Of a DNA stretch of 64,000 nt, positions 9,861 to 21,449 are shown piece by piece (position 1 is the stretch's first letter; every line of letters starts with the position of its first letter). Position numbers and translations under genes: made by a program. Below the pieces are notes generated by a model that was not told the DNA's origin, did no database searches, and saw only the letters and a program-made list of their open reading frames with translations. This DNA comes from Ciona savignyi (lineage: Eukaryota; Chordata; Ascidiacea; Phlebobranchia; Cionidae): the NCBI GenBank assembly GCA_000149265.1, contig CH000178.1:12812-76811 (forward strand). Direction: 5' to 3'.

Positions 9861-11640
9861 TGATTTGTTTTGTTTAACGCGATTTGGTGGTCTTAGGTCG
9901 AAACCTACATGCAATGTGGAAATTAATCCATTTATAGTGGTATCCGTTCTAGGTGGATGTTGGCAGACACTCTCCACGAGCATCTCCACAGCGTACAAGC
10001 CTCCCTTTCGGAGAGTTTTAATTCCAGTATCCTAAAGTAACCAAACAGCTTTACACACTTTCTCCAGCGGATGAGGCTGGAAACTGTGCTGGCTAACCGC
10101 ACTACTACAGAGTAATACAATTTTACGAAGGCGCAGACTGTTGCCATTCGAATGTTTTAATTAGTAAATGGAAATAATTCTAGCAGCACACAGAGGTAAA
10201 TAAAGGCTCCTTTCATACTTTAATCAAATAGAATCCATGATAGTTCCTCTGCAAAAGTAACATTTCAATAAAAGAGTCATCCGGTAGATAAAGGATATGC
10301 TAAAACACCGAACAGCCACAGCAGAACTAACTGCATGGCTATACCGAGAGGAAACACTTACCCATACTAATGTAATATGTAAATGTAACATTTTAGAGAT
10401 GTTGATTGTCTTATACGAACGTGATTACTTTACTCACAAACATGGATATCAAGTTGGGATAGTTTACTCGGGAACTCATTAGTTTGTGCAGGTAACATAG
10501 AACTTTTTATAAGATATTCCATGTGTGATTAGGTAACACTGGATATATAGCGTACACTCTCTCTTTTAATGGATTTACATGTGATTATGCTCATTTAATT
10601 ATTGGGTATTTCATAGGCTTAACTAAGTTGGATTTTTATACTTTTTTAAAAGGAAGGTCTTATTTTAATCAACACAAAGCGTTTTATACTTTTTTAATAA
10701 TAATATCATTTTTAATTATAGTTTTTAATGATAATTTAATATGTGTTTTTATTATTTTTACACCAAGTTTTTTTTTGCAAGTTATGTAATGGGAAAATAA
10801 ATATTTTGAGAATTTAACATACTTGGTCATTAGGCACAAAAAGCCGAAAACAATATAGAATGGGATAATTATGTTTATTTCCGTGAATGAGAAAACCAAG
10901 TAGGTTTACACACGGGACCAGTTTCGTAGCTGCAACCTTTCGGCTAAAAGGCGCCGCACTAAACAACCAGACTGACTACCCGGTCGGATGAATTTTATTA
11001 TAAAGATATTAGTGATAACGCTAATAAAGCTAAAACCTAGGCCCATTTTTACATTTTCAACAAAGCGAGAATTCCCCATTAAGTTTTTTAAACATAAAGA
11101 GTGAGGCGAGCTTTGAACATGCATGTCACCAACGTAACACAAACAAGTTGTTTCAAATGAATTCCAAGGGGAAACAATAACTGCTTGAAGTCTAAATTAT
11201 CTCCAGTCGCATTTTTCGGACATAATGTGTTAGTTTCGCTTAATATATAAAAATATTAAAAGCAGCTGCTACAGTTTGAAAAATTTTTAAAAGTTATTTA
11301 TTTCAAGTCCTCCTGCTTATAGGTATATGTAATATTATTACTATTTTTCAGACAGTGTTTTACTTTGGTACTTTGGTGAAACAATTATATTTACATAATA
11401 TCTGCAAAATATTAATGATTAGCTACAATATAAGGCGCAAATACCAGGTTTGTCCTGCGTATTGGAACGTTGGTAACATATGACGGGTTTTACTTTTATT
11501 TAATAAACCGAATGACCTAAATACACTTTGTATATTCTACACGCTGTATATAGTTTGAAGCCGGTACTAATGAATACGCAAGTTACTTTTAAAACTTCTT
11601 AACCATTCCCCATAAAAGTATGTAAAATTCTGTAAAAAAG
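9861..11640. other. NLR intron, no gene; one SINE piece
   Basis: There is no convincing coding sequence. A SINE family-2 piece lies at 10865-10990 (TTTCGGCTAAAAGGCGCCGC, minus orientation). Weak R1-related sequence may continue just after 9860 (ACTTTTGATTGCTTG). The remainder is AT-rich, especially 10600-10880 and 11200-11640. Confidence 0.5.
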
Positions 11641-11720
11641 CTAAAATCTGTAATTTGTTTATTCTAACCCCTTATTTAATTTATCAGTGTGAATATTAAC
11701 AATCATAAACCACAACTCAC

Positions 11721-11880
11721 CAAGTGCCTTAACATCAACAGGGGGAGGTCCCTGATATTGGTTGATAACAAGGTCACCCTGCACATTATACTGTCTTGCA
11801 CCGATCGGTTGTCCCTGCTCATCTACATCGGTGAGGTTGGATGATGAAGGTTGGTTGCTCTGTGGAAGACTGTGGCTACC
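11721..11880 (-). CDS. NLR gene, short exon upstream of NACHT exon
   Basis: A minus-strand frame encodes a Ser/Pro/Asn-rich linker followed by GARQYNVQGDLVINQYQG and PPPVDVKAL. A short linker with a glycine/asparagine-rich strand of this style sits between effector domain and NACHT in many animal NLRs. The exon ends at 11721 with TTG before GTGAGT (donor at 11720), leaving one base of a codon (phase 1). The NACHT exon begins with two bases, so the join makes a clean Ala codon and continues NELKSKLTV in the NACHT frame. Candidate acceptors on the minus strand are TAG, CACAG or CCACAG between about 11870 and 11890, so the 5' edge is uncertain by about 20 bases. The intron of about 7.06 kb contains many transposons. 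The exon with the effector domain (for example DEATH or CARD) should lie further right but was not found. Confidence 0.7.
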
Positions 11881-11989
11881 GATACAGGTGGTGCAAGCAA
11901 AATATTTAATTGTATGTATGGCACTTCCTATTATTAACATTTAGTAAATGTCACTTGTTTAGTTGCCTACTAAATGTAATAGATATGTT

Positions 11990-12345
11990 GCATCCAAAGT
12001 TCATTGGTTAATGTATATTATAATATGTATAGCGGTTGTTCTACGCCGGAAAACACGCCGCCGGCTTATACGTGCTTTATAAATGTTTTGTTGGTTGTTC
12101 CCGGCGTGTATTATGGGGTTTGACTAATTATTCTCCGCTTGTAAACACAATTGAACCGTTCTTACTGGCGGCTTTGTAATTGCCCCAGAGCACTTTTCTT
12201 GCAAAGTAAGAGTTTTCTATATAGCCGATAGTAGTTGATAAGAATAATAAAGAAACTAACCATCAAACTGAAACTATGACTGAATAACGTGTTGTTTAAC
12301 CTTATGCTGAAACACGACTTAAACCTTATGCTGAAAACATGACGA
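11990..12345. other. Possible solo LTR
   Basis: A unit with a GC-rich start (about 12030-12120, ACGCCGGAAAACACGCCGCC), a TATATAG box near 12217 and an AATAATAAAGAAAC stretch ends in CTTATGCTGAAAACA followed by TGACGACCCTAGTG, which would suit a primer-binding site. The end resembles 505-570. No second LTR or clear target duplication was found, so the identification is tentative. Confidence 0.3.
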
Positions 12346-12409
12346 CCCTAGTGTTCGCGCTCAGCCTGTGGAAATAGTTGGACATTTACGCCTTACGACG
12401 TCTATCAAA

Positions 12410-12870
12410 CATCAAACAGCTTATTAAACTATACCAGCATACTTCTGTATAGCCATGGTCATCGCCCCGCATGTAATATGCAATGTCTAATTGTCTAATC
12501 GCCTCTCAGCCACACATAGTGATTTAGACATAAAGTGACTTACAACAACATAAAGTGATTTAGCAGGGTAATAGAACCTACAGGCGACGGTACGATAAGC
12601 GCACGCAACTCAGATTCTGAAGCGAGGGTTGGACCGGTTGGCATACGTCCGGTAGCATTTACTTAGACAAGTGATTTTAACAAAAGTTAACTTGTACGGT
12701 CGTGTGGCCAAATGGTTAACGCGACCGATACATATACCGACTCTTATACAAAAAAACGGTCCTAGTGACGAGCCCATCATGGGCTCAAAACTTGGCTCGG
12801 TTAAAAAAAAAGTTAACTGACGCTGATAAAGGTGTTTTCCCCCATACATTCGACGTCATACTTTGATTCG
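12410..12870 (+). repeat. Composite repeat with tRNA-derived SINE (family 1)
   Basis: A leading block (12555-12660: ACAGGCGACGGTACGATAAG, then CTGAAGCGAGGGTTGGACCG) is followed by the SINE proper at 12695-12815: GGTCGTGTGGCCAAATGGTT (A box), then GAGCCCATCATGGGCTCAAA (degenerate B box), then AACTTGGCTCGG and a poly-A-like tail AAAAAAAAAGTTAACTGACG. A trailer with GACGTCATACTTTGATTCGT follows. The same order recurs near 22.5-24.8 and 25.06-25.4 kb. It is a repeat and not a tRNA gene. Confidence 0.8.
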
Positions 12871-13184
12871 TGCGCGCGCATTTCTTGTATGAACGAGATA
12901 ACTTTGTACAGACGAATTGTAGCCAATAAACTCTCCTCGTATATATATATACAATTATTAGATATTATTAATTAAGCATACTCTAACAAAACATATAATT
13001 AACCACAAAATATACAACCGCAATTATATAACCGCCGTGATTAACGTTGACGTCAGTGCAGTGCTGATTTAGATTTAAAAGTAGAGTTTCTCGTTTTGGT
13101 TTAGTTTAGGAAATAAACAACCGTTTCGAACCAGAAAAACACAATTTTAATTCAAATGAGATTCATTATGCATGACGGCGGTCA

Positions 13185-13445
13185 TAGGATAGGATAGAAT
13201 GGGATATTCATATTCATCACCGTTATTGAAAAAAACAAAGGGGTTTAACACACAGGCAATCGTAAGATCACCTCGCGCCCATCGTCGGGTTACCGGAGCT
13301 ATTGCAGTGTGTTGTATATGATAGACACGTTTCTTCTATTTAGTGGAACCCATTAATCCGCTGGGTTCAGGCAAAGTTTCGAAACTGCGACCTTTCGGTT
13401 AAAAGGCGTCGCACTAAACCGCCAGACTAACCGATAGATCCGTCA
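13185..13445 (-). repeat. tRNA-derived SINE (family 2), near full length
   Basis: This shares with 6453-6760 the blocks AATCGTAAGATCACCTCGCG, GGGTTACCGGAGCTATTGCA, AACCCATTAATCCGCTGGGT and TTTCGGTTAAAAGGCGTCGC. The tRNA-like end is on the right, so the element is on the minus strand. The CCTTGCCCAAGG core is deleted here. Confidence 0.75.
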
Positions 13446-13772
13446 AGTGCGACCGCAACGACTCTGTAAGTGTAATTGAATGAAAACCGGCTTTGTATAG
13501 AGCAGTTAAATTACATAAGTTTCTTTCATTTATAAAACATTCCATTAAATTTCTTTTATTTCTTATAAAATAAATAATTTCAGGAATGAAGAACGACTAA
13601 TCTTTAGGACTTCAGGAATTAAGTTATTCATTTTAAGTATTTCAAGACCAGATTTAAATATAAAAAGCACTGTAAAGATTTTCTATTATAAAAATAATAA
13701 TTAAAAAATGCATCTATCAGTATAAATTGAGTTATTTAAGACCAGATTTATTTTATTCCCAAAATAACTTTA

Positions 13773-14039
13773 GGAATCGGAACAGTTCCAGTCGGCCGAG
13801 TGGAGACAGGAACCATGAAACCGGGGATGATTGTGCTGTTCAGCCCACCCAATATTACTGCCGCTTGAAATGCATCACGAACATTTACCCGAGGCAATAC
13901 CAGGGGATAACATCGGTTTCAATGTCAAGAACGTATCAATAAATGAATTACGACGTGGAATTGTGGCTGGAAACTCAGAGAACGACCCACCAAGAGATGC
14001 AGAATCCTTTATCGCCCTGGTTTAAATGTCAGGCCAAAT
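13773..14039 (+). pseudogene. EEF1A: Retro-pseudogene fragment of elongation factor eEF1A
   Basis: The plus strand reads [20 protein letters not shown], then, after an in-frame stop and a frame change, [20 protein letters not shown] and [14 protein letters not shown]. This is eEF1A domain 2, which normally continues into AQV-ILNHPGQ. The copy has a stop at the AA-K-V segment, a frameshift and a TAA near 14025. It has no 5' or 3' parts. The right edge is cut eight bases further on by the hAT element starting at 14048. It is a decayed, truncated copy with no function. Confidence 0.92.
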
Positions 14040-14648
14040 GGCTAGAGCAGGGATGTCCAACCTTTTATTGTACTGGGCCGCATTGTCACTTAAAATAATT
14101 CAATGGGCCGCAGAACCTATTAAATTTCAATAGAAAGGGCAGGGTTTGAATTAATGGTTTTGAAATGATTTGCGAAATGATAAGGAGCGCGCGAAAAAAA
14201 ATTTGGTAATGATAAATTGCCTTAAACGATCAGAAAGATATTTATTTCATAAAGCAGACAGTACCGTTATTTAGTAGTACAGTAATGATAAATTTGCAAT
14301 AAGCGTAAATTCAAAAGGGGTGTGTCGCATCTCGCCAATCATAAATAAAGGAATCGTGGTATATTAAACGCATAATGGCGATTATTGCCTTGTTATAGCA
14401 ATGCTTATTATACGCCAATAATGCAAAGTAAAGGCAAGGTAAATAAATGTAATAGTATTTTGATTGTTAAATGTTATGTTAAAGGCAAACGATGTTATAT
14501 TAACGTGTTGAGGATTTATTAGTGAAAGTGCGCGAAATCAGTAATAAGTTTTTGTCGTCCGTCGGTTTCTTTCTGCAGCTTGATGTTTACTGCGTCCCTA
14601 GAAGCTGACTGATACATTTGAATTGGGCCAAGATTTAAAGTTCAAACT

Positions 14649-14802
14649 NNNNNNNNNNNNNNNNNNNNNNNNNNNNNNNNNNNNNNNNNNNNNNNNNNNN
14701 NNNNNNNNNNNNNNNNNNNNNNNNNNNNNNNNNNNNNNNNNNNNNNNNNNNNNNNNNNNNNNNNNNNNNNNNNNNNNNNNNNNNNNNNNNNNNNNNNNNN
14801 NN
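14649..14802. other. Assembly gap (154 N)
   Basis: The bases are undetermined. The flanking sequence matches the inverted arm of element R, so the gap probably reflects an inverted or tandem repeat that was hard to assemble. Translations across it are meaningless. Confidence 1.
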
Positions 14803-14914
14803 ATTCGCTTCGGGGAATTCCCCTGGGCTTGGTAAATAAGTTTATGTTTTTACATATGTGGGTCATGTTAACTATCAATTTTTAAAGTTTTAATCCGATT
14901 TGACGAATCCTTGT

Positions 14915-16257
14915 TGGAGATGTCAGTGCAATGTGGCATGCCTGTCACAATCATGAGTCAGGAACATCTTTTCGTTTTTAAGGGAGTTACCCTAAGTACA
15001 TGTTTTCTTTCTTTTAAGTTACACAAGGTAGCTAACGATCTAGCATTTCACCAAATCTGATCAAAATTAGAGCAGCTGGTTAAACGCTATGTTCCGAAAA
15101 GCTATTTTTTTAGAAAAATAACCGTTTTGGATTTTAACGTCTCCGGGGAGTTCCCCTAGATTTATCACCCACAATTTTGCTCCTGCGTATCTAGACCATG
15201 TTGTCTAACAAATGAGATGTCGGGGCGTCATGCCATGCCTGTCACAATCATGATTTGAAAACAAAATCTTATTTTTTAGGTTATTTCCCTGGATATTATT
15301 TTTTATTTTTGTCTAATTGTTAAATTAGTAGGTAATGCACTTACATTCCACCAAATTTGAATCAGATTGAAGCAACCGTTCAAGCGCTATGCCAAAAAAA
15401 CTAGTTTTTTTAGAAAAAAATACCGTTTTGATTATTAACGTCTCTGGGGAATTTCCCCTAGATTTATCACCCACAATTTTGCTCCTGCGTATCTAGACCA
15501 TGTTGTCTAACAAATGACAAAGCTTTATTACTATTTTATTCTTCCTTCTGGTAGATGTCGGGGCGTCATGCCATGCCTGTCACAATCATGATTTGATAAC
15601 AAAATCTAATTTTTTAGGGTATTTCCCTAGGTAAATTTTTTATTTCTTTAAGTGTTAAATCAGTGCCTAATGCACTTACGTTCTACCAAATCTTATTCAC
15701 GGTGGAGCATCCGTTTAAGCGCTATGCCACAAAAATCTAATTTTTTCATAAAAAATACCGTTTTGGTTTTTAACCTCCCAGGGGAATTCCCCTTGATTTA
15801 TCACCCAAAATTTTAGTTTCTGCATATCTAGACCATCTTGTCTAACACATGGCTAAGTTTCATTACGATTCTGTTATTCCTTCTGGTAGATGTCGGGGCG
15901 ACATGCCATGCCTGTCACAATCATGATTTGAGAACAAAATCTTATTTTTTAGGGTATTTTCCTAGGTAATTTTTTTATTTCTTCCAAGTGTTAAATCAGT
16001 GTCTAATGCACTTACGTTCCACCAAATCTTATTCAAATTGGAGCAGCCGTTTAAGCGCTATGCCACAAAAAGCTAAATTTTTCATAAAAAATACCGTTTT
16101 GGTTTTTAACTTCCCAGGGGAATTCCCCTTGATTTATCACCCAAAATTTTGGTTTCTGCATATCTAGACCATGTTGTCCAACAAAAACCTAAGTTTCATA
16201 ATGATTCCGTTATTCCTTCTGGTAGATGTCGGGGCACCATGCCATGCCTGTCAAACC
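14915..16257 (+). repeat. Tandem ~335-bp repeat array, forward
   Basis: The landmark GATGTCGGGGCG, then CATGCCATGCCTGTCACAAT recurs at about 14918, 15217, 15555, 15890 and 16227, spaced 300-338 bases. Each unit also carries TTTAAGCGCTATGCCA, TACCGTTTTGGTTTTTAAC, GGGGAATTCCCCT (palindromic) and TCTAGACCATGTTGTCTAAC. No open frame is conserved. The repeat behaves as a satellite captured in a hAT element. Confidence 0.93.
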
Positions 16258-16373
16258 TTTAACGATAAAAAAAAAAAAAAAAAAAAACGGACAAAAACAA
16301 TATGTGTCCCAAATTTTCAATTGGGACCCATAATAACCCGTTTACGCAAGGTAATCCTCCCAATGGTATATGC

Positions 16374-19230
16374 CAGGGATGTCCAACCTGCGGCCCGCGG
16401 GCCGCAGTGCGGCCCACCTGAGATTTTTGTGCGGCCACCTAGTCATTATGTTTTTCCAAATGGGACCCATATTGTTTTTGTCCGTTTTTTTTTTCGTTTT
16501 TTTTTTTCGTCAAACGCTTGACAGGCATGGCATGGCGCCCCGACATCTACCAGTAGGAATAATCGAATCGTAATGAAACTTAGTCAATCGTTAGACAACA
16601 TGGTCTGGGTATGCAGAAACCAAAATTTTGGGTAATAAATCAAGGGGAGTTCCCCTGGGAAGTTAAAAACCAAAACTGTATTTTTTATGAAAAATTAGCT
16701 TTTTGTGGCATAGCGCTTGAACGGCTGCTCTAATTTGAATCATATTTGGTAAAAAGTAAGTGTGTTAGTGAGTGATTTAAAAATTACGTAGGAAAAAACC
16801 CTAAAAAATTCGATTTTGTACTGAAATCATGATTGTGACAGGCATGCCATGTCGCCCCAACATCTACCAGAAGGGGTAATGGAATCGCAATGAAAATTGG
16901 ACGTTTTTTAGACAACATGGTTTAGATACGCAGAAACCAAAATTTTGGGTGATAAATCAAGGGGAATTCCCCTGGGATGTTAAAAACCAAAACGCTATTT
17001 TTTTCTACAAAATTAGCCTTTTTTGGGCATAGCGCTTGAACGGCTGTTACAATTTGAATCAGATTTCGTGGAATGTAAGTACATTAGTCACTGATTTAAC
17101 ACTTAGAAGAAATAATAAAATTACCTCGGGAAATACCCTAAAAAATAGGATATGTTCTCAAATCATGATTGTGACAGGCATGCATTTTCGCCCCGACATC
17201 TGCCAGAAGGAAAAAATGAAAGCGCAATGAAAATTGGACATTTGTATTACAACATGGGTTTAGATATGCAGAAACCAGAATTTTGGGTGATAAATCCAGG
17301 GAAATTCCCCCTGAGACGTTAAAAACCAAAACGTTTTTTTTCTAATAAATTATCTTTTTTGGGTATAGCGCTAGAACGGCCGCTCCATTTTTAATCAGAT
17401 TTGGTGAAATGTAAGTGCATTCACCACTAATTTAAGACTTAAAAAATAACAAAATATTTTAAAAAATATTATTTAGGGGAATACCCTAAAAAATAAGATT
17501 TTGTTCTCAAATCATGATTGTGACAGGCATGCCATGTCGCTCCGAACTACAAAAATAACTTATAGAATCGAAATAAAACTTGGTGTTCTGTTAGATAACA
17601 TGTACTAGATATGCAGAAACCAAATTTTTGGGTAATAAATCTTGGGGAAATCCCCTGGGACGTTAAAAACCAAAACGGTATTTTTTCTCAAAAATAGCCT
17701 TTTTTGGGCATAGCGCTTAAACGACCGATACAATTTAAATCAGATTTGGTGGAATGTAAGTGCATTAGTCACTTATTTAGCACTTAAAAGAAATAAAAAA
17801 AATACCTTGGGAAATACCCTAAAAAATAGCATTTTGTTCTGTAACTATGATTTTGACAAGCATGCCATGTCGCCCCGACATCTACCAAAAGGAGTAATTT
17901 AATCGCAATGAAAATTTGACATTTGTAAAAGAACATGGTTCTTTATATGCAGAAACCAAAATTTTGGGTAATGAATGTAGGGGAATTACCTTGAGAGGTT
18001 AAAAACCAAAACGTTTTTTTTCTAATAAATTGGCTCTTTAAAAACAGAAACTTGCTACTAAACCTAGGGGAATTCCCTGAAACCGTGAAAAACTAAATCG
18101 GGCTGTTTTGGAAATTTAGCTTTATTGCATTACAGCGCTTAAAAAGGTTTCATTTAAAACATTTGTGGTGAAATGTTCGTAAATTTAAGATGTTTATTCC
18201 TTTTTTAACAACACATGGAAAAGTAGTTTGGTTGGATAACTATGGGACCCATGCGTTTATGCTTGCAGAAACAAACTACATACTCAGTGTATAAAATACA
18301 AATAGTGGTTAGGGACCCTGTAGGATGAATATATGGCATACAAAATGTGTTTTACAAATAGTGGTGGTTAAACACGTGGTTGACACTCTCTAGTTTTTAC
18401 TCCAAGTAGTATTTTGAACTTTAAATCTTGGCCCAATTTAAATGTATCAGTCAGCTTCTAGGGACGCAGTAAACATCAAAAATGCAGAAAGAAACCGACG
18501 GACGACAAAAACTTATCTCATTGACTTTGTATTGCAAAAATAAGATTTTGTTTCTTTCTATATGTGTGTTATTTATTACTTTTTTCAAAGATGAAATTAT
18601 GGCTCTAATTGTTTCTTTATGTACCCATTCAGGGTTAAAATTAAGGTATCGCGAATCGCTATTAGCGAACCGTTTTCTAAAGTTCACGAATTACAAAATT
18701 TAACAAAATCGCGAAAATATAAATTACCGGTACTGATTTCGCGCACTTTTAATAATAAATCCTCAACACGTTAATATAACATCGTTTGCCTTTAACATAA
18801 CATTTAACAATCACATTACTATTACATTTATTTACCTTGCCTTTACTTTGCATTATTGGCGTATAATAAGCATTGCTATAACAAGGCAATAATCTCCATT
18901 ATGCGTTATTTATACCTCGATTCCTTTATTTATGATTGGCGAGATGCGACACACCCCTTTAGAATTTACGTTTATTGCAATTTATCATTACTGTACTACT
19001 AAATAACGGCACTGTCTGCTTTATGAAATAAATATCTTTCTGGACGTTTAAGGCAATTTATCATAACCAATTTTGTTTTCGCGCGCTCCGTATCCGCGCA
19101 TTTCGCAAATCATTTCAAAACCATTAATTCGAACCCTGCCCTTTCTATTGAAATTTAATAGGTTCTGCGGCCCATTGAATTATTTTAAGTGACAATGCGG
19201 TCCAGTACAGTAAAAGGTTGGACATCCCTG
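16374..19230 (+). mobile_element. hAT-type element R, 2.86 kb, intact ends
   Basis: Terminal repeats are CAGGGATGTCCAACCTGCGG on the left and the complement of the same CAGGGATGTCCAACC on the right (GGTTGGACATCCCTG at 19216-19230). It is flanked by a perfect 8-bp target duplication GTATATGC (16366-16373 and 19231-19238). The left end is a dense GGCC-rich segment. The interior holds five ~335-bp units, reversed relative to those in element L, then an arm (18430-19140) shared with L. It lacks a transposase frame, so it must be non-autonomous. Confidence 0.93.
16515..18060 (-). repeat. Tandem ~335-bp repeat array, reverse
   Basis: The same unit as at 14915-16257 appears as its reverse complement, with GACAGGCATGCCATG landmarks near 16518, 16836, 17174, 17519 and 17856. 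The units differ from each other by many substitutions, so the array is not recent. Confidence 0.93.
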
Positions 19231-19238
19231 GTATATGC

Positions 19239-21440
19239 AGTAAACATAAATACACTATTATTATGTTAAAAAAGAGGTAAAAACTTGAAATTATAAGATA
19301 AGGAATCTAAATACGAATAAAAAAGTATTGGGAAATTAGGTATTTAAATACAAACAAAAAAGATTGGGAAATTAATAAATTTACTTTTTAGAGGTATTTG
19401 GTATTAGCTAATGTGTATCAGATATGCAGTGGCTGGATTTGACATGTGACTGACACCTATTAATCAGCATATTTTAATATTCTGCTTAGTCACAAGAGGT
19501 ATCTTTTATATTTGTTTCATTTGGAAGGAGCATATATATGTTAGGCTCCGGTACAACTTAACGTCTTATAATGCAGTCTGCTGGTTTGTCGTCTATTTGG
19601 TGGAGGGTCGCTGTGAGCCAGAGAGTAGCATATAGCCATGTGTCTACATATGGGGTAGGTACGGAGATCTATCGAATAGCTATAGGCGGCATCGGATCTT
19701 AGAACTAGGTCCCGGTCAGTCAGGCCAACGATGAATAACCTGTCCTCACAATTCTACACTAGGTTATAAATATTCGGACAAAACAAATTAATTTAAGTTC
19801 ATTACCAGATGCCATGGTATCAATATCGACTTTGGTTCCACAGGTAATCCACGATATCAGGGTTAAAATGTGAAAAGAATAAGTTTTAAACCAGCACTAA
19901 TAATACATGTTACACATTGTGATATAACAATACATGTGTATATTGTGACATAACAATAGTCATTCATTATGATTACGCAACAATGCATATTATAATTGCA
20001 ACAAATGGCTTTAAATGTTAATAAACCACGTTTAATTCGGTTTAAATTCAAGTTTAAACAATTTCCTCCTAACTGATTTTATTACTTACATGACATATTG
20101 CATGTGTGATATTAAGATGTGTATTTTCCCACACGATCCAACCAACATTAGTATTAGCAGAATGCTGACTAAGTGCGATGTAAGTAGGAAAAGGTGGAAA
20201 ATATTAATTTTCCAAACTCACTCGAATAATAATTTATGGCTTTCCTAATAACAGTCTGCCTCTTATCACGTGACCATTGTGGAAATGATCAGAGTACATT
20301 AAGAAAATCAAAAGTGAATAGTGTAAAAGCGAGTGTTTATCATATTTACTCAGCCGCGTTTTAATGACTGAAATAAGATTAAAAATACCACAATTCTGGA
20401 CTTGCTGTATATTTCTGAATCCTCGTTTTGCTAGATATGCATTAACTTATTCCACGTGTTCGTTATTTGGTAAGACGAATGCAGAACAGTCGTAGTTACA
20501 TAAATGGCGAAAACCAACGACACTTACTAGAAATAAGAGCTAAATATGAATCGCATCATGTTCATTCATTCTCGTTTTAAACAGGCAATACGAAATCGAA
20601 TTTAGTATGTCAATAGTTTATACAAAAGCATTATTCGAGTATATATTTAGTAGGATAGATGCACTACCACGTGATTGTAACAACTACGTCACAATACGTT
20701 TAAGATAATCATTGTTTACACGTAATATCCATTCCCAGGTTAAACAACGCGATGTTTAACTTCACTGCCTTAAAGCGGAGAAGGACATGAGATGAACAGG
20801 GAATCAAAGTCTTCGCTTTGGAGTTCGGCCGTTACACAGGTTAAACGCGCTCAGAATTGATACCTCGCAGTTATAGCTCAAACTGTGTACATTGTATGTG
20901 TGTATATTACAATGTGTTATCCCCGTGCCTTTACATTGTGCGTTGATTACCACGTGATGGCCACGTGACCAACGCTAATGATAATTACCTGTCGCTGTTG
21001 ATCCTTCCCGCTCAAAACCGTTAGACGTTACCGCCTATTTCTTATATATAACCGTTAGATTGAAATGATTCGAGTTAGTTGTATTGAATGGGGTTTATAC
21101 TGCTTACCGCCAATACAAGCATATTATACACGACCTTGGGAGCTCACTACAGGTTATCGATCTAATGTGAAACATTGACGCATTCACAAAAAAATTAACT
21201 AGATTTGTTTATATGTTAAAGCGGAATATTCTAGGCTTCAGATAAGCATAGATAGTATGGTTGGGTTGCTTGCATGTGTACATGAGCATGGTTCGCCTAA
21301 TAAATAATTTTATGTACACAATGTTATTTCTATCTTAAAAAGCCGACCGTTTACGAAGGGGGTTAAAGTGGAAAGTCACAAAGTCAGTTTCGACGACAAT
21401 CAGTTTAAAGTAAGGAACTATACCTGAAATTAGCATGTTT
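19239..21440. other. No gene seen
   Basis: This is AT-rich DNA without a convincing frame on either strand. The longest open frames, such as the minus-strand one at 19863-20051, have no recognisable motif. CACGTG motifs occur near 20668, 20951 and 20962 but I cannot assign a role. Confidence 0.5.
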
Positions 21441-21449
21441 ATAATTAAC

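Larger units (their letters stand above)
14048..16312 (-). mobile_element. hAT-type element L, truncated, carrying ~335-bp repeats
   Basis: The left end CAGGGATGTCCAACCTTTTA, then TTGTACTGGGCCGCATTGTC matches, in reverse, the right end of element R (19230). It is followed by an internal part (14140-14640) also shared with R and with 55716-56310, an assembly gap at 14649-14802, then about five tandem ~335-bp units. At about 16262-16312 it shares the poly-A and GGACAAAAACAATATG segment with R's left end, then stops short of the expected terminal repeat. No right-hand TSD is therefore visible. It is inserted at the edge of the eEF1A pseudogene. No transposase frame is seen. Confidence 0.8.

Noticed and set aside
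12695..12815. tRNA gene
   Set aside because: A- and B-box-like motifs are present, but the sequence lacks proper stems, has an A-rich tail and occurs in several copies; it is a SINE.
14623..14878. Open frames spanning the N gap
   Set aside because: They exist only because undetermined bases are read as open.
14048..19230. A single 5.2-kb foldback transposon
   Set aside because: The GTATATGC duplication flanks 16374-19230 only, so two elements in opposite orientation explain the structure better.
20660..20970. CACGTG cluster as a regulatory module
   Set aside because: Three short motifs in 300 bases with no nearby promoter or gene are insufficient evidence.
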